From contig NZ_JAODOQ010000001.1 in NCBI RefSeq assembly GCF_025398315.1, positions 2,356,001 to 2,420,000 of the forward strand: DNA of 64,000 bases, given 5' to 3'. The stretch is from Shewanella phaeophyticola (lineage in GTDB: Bacteria; Pseudomonadota; Gammaproteobacteria; Enterobacterales; Shewanellaceae). The notes under the pieces are model-generated. The model was not told the DNA's origin. It saw only the letters and a list, made by a program, of their open reading frames with translations, and ran no database searches. Below are positions 58,234 through 64,000 of the stretch, one piece after another. How positions within the stretch are numbered: position 1 is the first letter of the stretch; each line of letters opens with the position of its first letter. The translations under genes were made by a program, and so were the position numbers.

Positions 58234-58564
58234 TCTTAAGCGCAAGAAGCTCAAAGACACTCGTAACAAAGTGTCAGTTGATGAGTTTATTGAAGACGCC
58301 AATAACTATGCTCAAGGTAAAACAGCGGGGCAAATTCAGCCAGGACAAACCACAGCGCAGTTTCTTAAAGGGCTCGATAAAAAGAGCACTAAAATCTACC
58401 GCCATGCCACGTTTACCCTGACCGAAAAAAGTATTTCACAACTTGACGAAATAGCCAAAACCACCAAAATAGCTAAATCAAAAATCCTTAGAGTGTTGAT
58501 AGATGAGTTTTATCAGCAGCAAGACACGGCTCAATTAACCATATTGAGTAAGTCGTCACGTTAA
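58220..58564 (+). CDS. Small partner protein of the orphan ParA (RHH-like C-terminus)
   Basis: This 114-residue protein starts at the ATG inside the end of the parA gene (MSLTDLKRKKLKDTRNKV), which gives tight coupling. The N-terminus is very basic and likely disordered; this kind of tail stimulates ParA ATPases in known pairs. The C-terminal part (HATFTLTEKSISQLDEIAKT then KSKILRVLIDEFY) resembles a ribbon-helix-helix dimer. I do not recognise a named family. Confidence 0.68.
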   Translation: MSLTDLKRKKLKDTRNKVSVDEFIEDANNYAQGKTAGQIQPGQTTAQFLKGLDKKSTKIYRHATFTLTEKSISQLDEIAKTTKIAKSKILRVLIDEFYQQQDTAQLTILSKSSR

Positions 58565-58667
58565 CGGTGTTTCATTTCACTTAATATTATTCATGCATGC
58601 TAATTTAGCTACGCCACTTAACTTCGATTGGGGTAACTCAACCGTAATCATTACCTTGTGAGAACTC

Positions 58668-60344
58668 ATGTCGCTGATTTTATTACTCACGCAACAAATG
58701 TGCGTGTACCTCGTTATTGTGTATTTGGTCAGTAAAACGCCGCTATTTAAGTTATTTGCCGAAAGCTCAAAACGCTTACCCCACAAAGTCTTTATTTATG
58801 TGGTGTTTTCGCTTTTTTGTATTCTGGCAACCTATTTTGGTGAACAAACCACTGGTGCTATAGCAAACACCCGAGCAATGGGCGCAGTGTTAGGCGGACT
58901 ACTTGGCGGATCGGTTACCGGTTTTTTTGTAGGCTTGACCGGTGGTTTGCACCGCTACTCTATGGGCGGCTTTACCGATTTGGCGTGCGCCATCTCAACC
59001 ACTCTTGAAGGCTTATCTGCCGGCTTATTTAGCTATTATTTAAAAAAACTTGGCAAAGAAGAGTCGTTATACAACCCCGCCTGGGTTTTTATGGTGACAT
59101 TTGCGGCCGAGTTATTACAAATGAGCCTCATCCTGTTAATTGCCAAGCCATTCGATCAAGCTTGGGCATTGGTTTATATTATTGCGCCGCCCATGTTATT
59201 AATTAACTCTTTGGGCGCAGCCATGTTTATGAGCATAGTGCGCGACCAAAAAACCATGTTCGATAAATTGTCATCGAGTTTTTCAACCAATGCCTTAAAA
59301 ATTGCCGAGCGCAGTGTCGGTATTTTATCGAAAGGATTTAATGAAGAGTCTAGCCAAAAAGTGGCACAAATTATCATTGAAGAAACTCGTGTTGGTGCTG
59401 TCGCGATTACCGACCGACACAAACTATTAGCCTTTATTGGGATTGGTGCCGACCACCATCTGCCAAATACGCCGATTTCATCAAAAATCACCCTAGACGC
59501 CATCGCTCAAAACAAAGTGATGTTTGCCGACGGCGTCGACACAACCTACGCTTGTTCCATATCAACTCAATGTAATCTTGGTTCAAGTTTAGTGATTCCC
59601 TTGCGCAGTAACGACGAAGTCGTAGGCACCATTAAACTGTATGAGCCTAAAAATAAATTGTTTCTCAACATTAACCGTACTCTGGGTGAAGGTATTGCCC
59701 GGTTGCTGTCCAATCAAATTTTATATGGCCGCTTTGAACAGCAAAAAAACTTATTGATGCAAGCTGAAATTAAATTACTCCACGCTCAAGTTAATCCACA
59801 CTTTTTGTTTAATGCCTTAAACACCATTGGCGCAATTATTAGCCGTGACCCTCCTATGGCCAAAAAGCTGATTAAGCAATTGTCGCAATTTTTACGCATC
59901 AATCTCACTCGCACCACTGGCTTGGTGACCCTCGCTGATGAGCTAGAACATATCGACGCTTATCTCGCCATTGAGCACGCCCGTTTTATCGACAAACTTA
60001 AGGTGAGTATTGCTATTCCCGCCATTTATCATCATCACAAAATGCCTGCATTTACTTTGCAGCCGTTAATCGAAAATGCCGTTAAACATGGTACTTCTTT
60101 GCTGCTCGATGAAGGCGTGATAAAGGTTGAAGCCAGCACCGACGGCACAGATTTGATCCTCAGTGTTACCGACAATGCAGGCTTGTACCAACCCTCAACC
60201 AATACTGAGGGATTAGGCATGAACCTAGTCCATAAACGATTACAAAATCTTTTTGGTGAACGATATGGTATCGAGGTTCACTGCATAACAGATGAATACA
60301 CTTGTGTACAAGTGCGTATTCCCCTTGAAGAGGCAACATTATGA
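58668..60344 (+). CDS. btsS: LytS-type sensor histidine kinase (BtsS-like)
   Basis: This 558-residue sensor has an N-terminal 5TM-LYT membrane domain (about 1-185, with NTRAMGAVLGGLLGGSVTGF), a GAF-like domain (about 215-345) and a LytS-type kinase part with QAEIKLLHAQVNPHFLFNAL (phospho-acceptor His) and a GHKL ATPase with PLIENAVKHG. It overlaps the LytTR regulator gene by four bases and lies upstream of a CstA-type transporter. This matches the E. coli BtsS/BtsR/BtsT pyruvate-sensing arrangement. Confidence 0.85.
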   Translation: MSLILLLTQQMCVYLVIVYLVSKTPLFKLFAESSKRLPHKVFIYVVFSLFCILATYFGEQTTGAIANTRAMGAVLGGLLGGSVTGFFVGLTGGLHRYSMGGFTDLACAISTTLEGLSAGLFSYYLKKLGKEESLYNPAWVFMVTFAAELLQMSLILLIAKPFDQAWALVYIIAPPMLLINSLGAAMFMSIVRDQKTMFDKLSSSFSTNALKIAERSVGILSKGFNEESSQKVAQIIIEETRVGAVAITDRHKLLAFIGIGADHHLPNTPISSKITLDAIAQNKVMFADGVDTTYACSISTQCNLGSSLVIPLRSNDEVVGTIKLYEPKNKLFLNINRTLGEGIARLLSNQILYGRFEQQKNLLMQAEIKLLHAQVNPHFLFNALNTIGAIISRDPPMAKKLIKQLSQFLRINLTRTTGLVTLADELEHIDAYLAIEHARFIDKLKVSIAIPAIYHHHKMPAFTLQPLIENAVKHGTSLLLDEGVIKVEASTDGTDLILSVTDNAGLYQPSTNTEGLGMNLVHKRLQNLFGERYGIEVHCITDEYTCVQVRIPLEEATL

Positions 60345-61051
60345 TCCGCTGTTTAATTATTGATGATGAACCCTTTGCTCGTCAGGAAGTGGCAGATTTA
60401 CTCGATAAACATCCAGACTTTGACGTGTTAGGCCAATGCGGAAATGCTATCGAAGCTTTACAACAAATCAATCAACATAAGCCAGACTTAATCTTTGTTG
60501 ATATTCAAATGCCGCGGATCAACGGTATGGAATTAATCGCCATGCTCAACCCAGAACAAATGCCACGGGCGGTATTTATTACCGCCTTTGATGAATACGC
60601 CGTAAAAGCGTTTGATAACAATGCATTTGATTATTTATTAAAACCGATTGATGAAAAACGCTTTAATCAAACCCTCGATAAAGTGCGCAGTGATATGACG
60701 CCGCAACCGATGGAAAACATATTACCCAACCAACTGGCTCACTTACCTTGCTACATTGGCAGTAAGCTCAAAGTGGTCACCACTGCCGATGTTGAATTTA
60801 TTGTCAGTGATGTAGGCGGTATTCATGTTCACTCAAATAAAGGGGTGTCTCACACTCAGCTCACTCTTAAAGTATTAGAAGAAAAAACGTCATTATTTAG
60901 ATGCCATAAACAATATCTACTCTCAGCGAATGCGATATCAGAAATTGAAATCACCGACAGCGGCGCAGAAGTCACCACCCACACTGGTGCGAAAGTGCCG
61001 GTATCACGTCGCTACCTCAAAGAATTAAAACAATTGCTGGGCTTTCAGTGA
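60341..61051 (+). CDS. btsR: LytTR-family response regulator (BtsR-like)
   Basis: This 236-residue regulator has a receiver domain with LIIDDEPFARQEV and the phospho-Asp in IFVDIQMPRINGMEL, then FDYLLKPID. The C-terminal LytTR DNA-binding domain (about 130-235) carries VGGIHVHSNKGVSHTQLTLK and FRCHKQYLLSANAI. It is translationally coupled to the kinase gene. Confidence 0.9.
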   Translation: MIRCLIIDDEPFARQEVADLLDKHPDFDVLGQCGNAIEALQQINQHKPDLIFVDIQMPRINGMELIAMLNPEQMPRAVFITAFDEYAVKAFDNNAFDYLLKPIDEKRFNQTLDKVRSDMTPQPMENILPNQLAHLPCYIGSKLKVVTTADVEFIVSDVGGIHVHSNKGVSHTQLTLKVLEEKTSLFRCHKQYLLSANAISEIEITDSGAEVTTHTGAKVPVSRRYLKELKQLLGFQ

Positions 61052-61115
61052 TCAACTTTATGCGTGATGTACAGCACGCTTTGCTTAACGATAAAACGGA
61101 TTAAGAGGGTTATTT

Positions 61116-61143
61116 ACCGCTTACCCCATCAAATTGACCTGTT
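61116..61143 (+). promoter_or_regulatory. Possible LytTR regulator direct-repeat site upstream of the transporter
   Basis: ACCGCTT (61116-61122) and ACCTGTT (61137-61143) are spaced 21 bases start to start, similar in form to BtsR-type direct repeats. They lie about 75-100 bases before the transporter start. The match is loose. Confidence 0.35.
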
Positions 61144-61216
61144 ACTGAGTTTCGTCCCAATTGTTCACAGAGATACTTTAACCTTGTCTTACTATATTTA
61201 TGGGGAGATATAAAAA

Positions 61217-62678
61217 ATGACTTGGTTTCTACTCTGCGTTGGCTTACTCATCGGTGGGTATTTTATTTACGGGGCTTTTGTTGAAAAAGTATTCGGCATT
61301 AACACCCAAAGACAAACACCTGCTTTTACCCAAACGGATGGCGTCGATTACGTGCCTATGTCTAAAGGTAAAGTGTATTTAATTCAATTATTGAACATTG
61401 CCGGTGTTGGCTCTATTTTTGGCTCTATTTTAGGCGCATTATATGGCCCAGCAGCCATGTTATGGATTGTGTTTGGTTGTATTTTTGCCGGTGCAGTCCA
61501 CGATTACTTCTCAGGTATGCTATCGGTGCGTAATAATGGCCAATCGGTACCTAATTTAGCCGGTAAATACTTAGGTAAAAACGCGAAACACTTTATGAAT
61601 CTGTTTGCGATTATCTTACTACTGTTAGTGGGTGTGGTCTTTATTTCAGCGCCTGCAGGCTTATTAAGCAAATTAACTGGATACGATGCCGCTATCTTTG
61701 TTGGGGTCATTTTCTGCTACTACTTAATTGCGACCATAGTACCAATCGATAAAATCATCGGTCGTTTTTACCCATTCTTTGGCGCGTTATTAGTGTTTAT
61801 GTCAGTGGAGCCTAACCATTGCATTAATGCTGTCATCTGAACACACCATGTTACCTGGTTTTGTTATGGGTGATTTCTTTACCAACCTTAATCCTAACGA
61901 CATGCCTTTATGGCCAGCTCTGTTCATTACCATTGCATGTGGTGCAGTATCTGGGTTCCATGCAACTCAATCTCCATTAATGGCGCGTTGTGTTGAAAAC
62001 GAATCAAATGGTCGCTTTGTGTTCTTTGGTGCCATGATTGGTGAAGGTGTTATTGCGTTAATCTGGTGTGCCATTGCATTATCATTCTTTGGTGGTGTTG
62101 AAGGCCTTAATGCGGGTATGGCGGGTAACCCAGCAAACGTAGTATACGAAGCATCTAACGGTTTACTTGGTGCATTTGGTGGCTTCTTAGCAATTTTGGG
62201 TGTTATCGTACTGCCGATTACTTCTGGCGACACCGCATTTCGCTCTGCACGCTTAATCTTGGCTGAGTTCTTTAACATCAAACAGGTACAGTTACCAAAA
62301 CGTCTTTTGTTAGCCATTCCATTATTTGCAATCGGTGCGGTATTAACTCAAGTCGACTTCGGTATTATCTGGCGCTACTTTGGTGTCGCGAACCAAACGA
62401 CTGCAGTACTGATGCTTTGGACGGCAGCGGCTTATTTACTTCGTCATAATAAGTTCCACTGGATTTGTACTGTACCAGCGATGTTTATGACCTGTGTTGT
62501 GATTAGCTTTATGCTGAACTCATCAACCTTAGGAGCTGGCTTACCCATGACAGTATCGACAGTGGCAGGTATTGTGACCACAACAATTGTTGCCGCACTG
62601 ATTATCATCAAAACCAAGGGTAAAGGCGATATTGATTCAGATGATGAAGACAACATCACCTTAGCTAACGAACAATAA
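61217..62678 (+). CDS. CstA-family carbon starvation / pyruvate transporter, frame interrupted
   Basis: This inner-membrane transporter of about 486 residues has many helices. CstA motifs seen are LLNIAGVGSIFGSILGALYG, GAVHDYFSGMLSVRN and, in the second part, SGFHATQSPLMARC and TSGDTAFRSARLI. The frame breaks at 61807-61812 (GTGGAGCCTAACC); removing one base gives MSVGLTIALMLSSEHTMLPG. It is the short CstA form rather than the 700-residue E. coli BtsT. The position behind a BtsS/BtsR pair suggests pyruvate-responsive control. Confidence 0.88.
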
Positions 62679-62695
62679 TTTTCTCCCTCTCATGA

Positions 62696-62722
62696 CAAAC
62701 GGCAGCCTCGGCTGCCGTTTTT
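62696..62722 (+). terminator. Rho-independent terminator of the transporter gene
   Basis: AAACGGCAGCC-TCG-GCTGCCGTTTTT, a strong GC stem followed by a U run, 18 bases after the stop. Confidence 0.9.
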
Positions 62723-62788
62723 GCGTGGATATCACTTTCGTTGTTATACAGGTATAATAAAGGCAAACTTAATTAGCTCAAACGATCC

Positions 62789-63151
62789 ATGACACAAGCA
62801 AACAACCCTCTTCACGGCATTAAGCTGGAAACTATCGTAACCGAACTGGTTGAAAAATATGGGTGGGAAGAATTAGCTTCTAGAATTAACATTATGTGTT
62901 TTAAAGAAAACCCAAGTGTTAAATCGAGCTTAACGTTTTTACGTAAAACGCCTTGGGCACGTGACAAAGTTGAATACTTGTACCTTAAAGCCAATAAGCT
63001 ACCATTACCGCCACCTAAAGATGACTCTCGCAGAGCCGCAGCCAAACCGCAATTTGCCACTAAAAAGGCTCAGCCTGCTAAAAAATCGACTTCTGAGGGA
63101 GCGGATACTCCAACAAAACCGGTTAATGCCGACATTTGGGGAAATGGATAA
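62789..63151 (+). CDS. VF530 (DUF2132) family DNA-binding protein
   Basis: This 120-residue protein begins [20 protein letters not shown], then [31 protein letters not shown] and KVEYLYL, which are the VF530 family blocks. A Lys/Pro/Ala-rich tail of about 45 residues follows. The family has a winged-fold structure and binds DNA in vitro; its cellular role is unknown. Confidence 0.9.
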   Translation: MTQANNPLHGIKLETIVTELVEKYGWEELASRINIMCFKENPSVKSSLTFLRKTPWARDKVEYLYLKANKLPLPPPKDDSRRAAAKPQFATKKAQPAKKSTSEGADTPTKPVNADIWGNG

Positions 63152-63160
63152 TACAAAAGC

Positions 63161-63190
63161 AAAAAGTGCTGATAATTCAGCACTTTTTTA
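63161..63190 (+). terminator. Rho-independent terminator
   Basis: AAAAAGTGCTGA-TAAT-TCAGCACTTTTTT just after the VF530-type gene. It can also stop the convergent leftward gene. Confidence 0.9.
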
Positions 63191-63225
63191 AGTTTTCGAT
63201 AACGCGGTTATAATCACCGCTCACT

Positions 63226-64000
63226 TTACAACGGAAACTCAAAGATTAAGCGCCACACCTTTAACCCTCCACCCACTTGATAACTCAGGCCTAAACGGTC
63301 AAATTCAACACTGTCTAACCCAATAGCAGCCAATGTTAACGGTTTTGAAAACGCCAACGTCGTTCCGACTTCGTACGTATATGACGTCAATACATCATCA
63401 CCAACGGGTGTAACAAACTTTAGCTGATCAAAATACCAATGTCCGGCGACAAATAAGCGTGGTTCAACGCGAGTATCGTCCCATGTCCAATCATAATTAA
63501 CACCAAAATCCACTCCGGTTTTAAACACCGAATAGCCTTCAGTGCTGTCGTTTTGATTACTCTTATAACCAGCATAATAAATACGATTAACCCATACAGG
63601 GCTATATTCAGGAGAGTTAAAACAGTATTGAGTCGACAAGCCAGTCGAAAATATCCCAACATGGCTATGGGTTGAAAAATTATGGCCGTAGCCTAAATCA
63701 ACATAACTTTCGATGGTTAACTGCTCGTCCACCAGCCAATGGTATTCAATGCCTGGGGTAATGGTAATTGTCCCGACACTTTTAGGGAAGCTGCCGCCAG
63801 GCAAGTCATTAAACGAATAATCAAAAAAACCAAATGAAGCGGTTAAGCGCAGTTTTAGTCTATGCTCATCAGATTCATCTAAATCAAACCCTAACGGCAC
63901 ATTGACAACGGCGGCGCTTTGACCAGAAGTGCGGTAAATACCGCTGCCAAGGTAATTGGCAAACGCATAATGAGAGGCGTCAGGTTCAGAGCTGATAAGT
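63226..64000 (-). CDS. Probable outer-membrane beta-barrel-like protein, partial
   Basis: The reading frame is open to the right edge of the window, so the N-terminus is missing; at least 257 residues are present. Alternating hydrophobic/polar strands (LKLRLTASFGFFDYSFN, IESYVDLGYGHNFS, VEPRLFVAGHWYFDQLKF, LTSYTYEVGTTLAF) and a C-terminal segment ending in VWRLIFEFPL, with a hydrophobic C-terminus, suggest an outer-membrane barrel. I do not recognise the family. Its start codon must lie beyond base 64000. Confidence 0.6.
   Translation of the reverse strand, partial: LISSEPDASHYAFANYLGSGIYRTSGQSAAVVNVPLGFDLDESDEHRLKLRLTASFGFFDYSFNDLPGGSFPKSVGTITITPGIEYHWLVDEQLTIESYVDLGYGHNFSTHSHVGIFSTGLSTQYCFNSPEYSPVWVNRIYYAGYKSNQNDSTEGYSVFKTGVDFGVNYDWTWDDTRVEPRLFVAGHWYFDQLKFVTPVGDDVLTSYTYEVGTTLAFSKPLTLAAIGLDSVEFDRLGLSYQVGGGLKVWRLIFEFPL

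Overview
The window reads as a chromosomal segment of a marine-type gammaproteobacterium, most likely Shewanella. The reasons are the gene orders ybaN-apt-dnaX-ybaB-recR-htpG-cnoX-adk-gsk and trmJ-cysE-iscRSUA-hscBA-fdx, the DUF4212/sodium-solute symporter pair, the large TonB receptors, and AT-rich intergenic DNA with short Shewanella-like inverted-repeat elements. No plasmid, prophage, transposase, CRISPR or tRNA signal was seen. The genus is inference; the gene orders are seen directly.

Layout. 1-300: leader and promoter of an rRNA operon running leftward out of the window. 0.6-8 kb: gmhB, a GntR/FCD regulator, a FabH-like ketoacyl synthase, a DEDDh exonuclease with a cNMP/CBS/DUF294 protein, and a two-component sodium/solute symporter. 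8.4-10.6 kb: a membrane diguanylate cyclase. 10.8-19.3 kb: an uptake locus (TonB receptor, ECF-type ABC transporter, TiaS-like protein, small unknown protein) flanked by two unusual regulators. 19.4-30.3 kb: a hydrolase, nadE, gsk, adk, cnoX, htpG, recR and small genes. 30.4-35 kb: ybaB, dnaX, apt, ybaN and a 39-residue membrane peptide. 35.2-37.5 kb: an HvfABC-like copper-linked RiPP operon whose precursor carries ten EGKCG motifs. 37.8-47.1 kb: dusC, a DksA-like zinc-finger protein, two paralogous TonB receptors with long similar upstream regions, and ndk. 47.2-56.4 kb: rimK, the whole isc operon with IscR sites, cysE, trmJ and suhB. 56.5-64 kb: psiE, a PilZ protein, an orphan ParA with a small partner, a BtsS/BtsR pair with a CstA-type transporter, a VF530-type protein and a partial beta-barrel-like protein.

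A striking feature is that about ten otherwise conserved genes (iscS, gsk, rimK, suhB, cstA, a TonB receptor and others) have a broken frame. At nearly every break, the small local change that restores the protein also creates or permits GGGCC/GGCCC. This looks like a motif-linked sequence error more than gene decay, so I annotate these genes over their full spans as CDS and describe each lesion.

The most interesting biology is the HvfABC-like RiPP operon. Next are the TonB/ECF/TiaS-like uptake locus with its COG1910-type and degenerate AAA+ regulators, the ParA/small-partner pair beside a PilZ protein, and a family of short inverted-repeat elements, two of which end exactly on gene stop codons.
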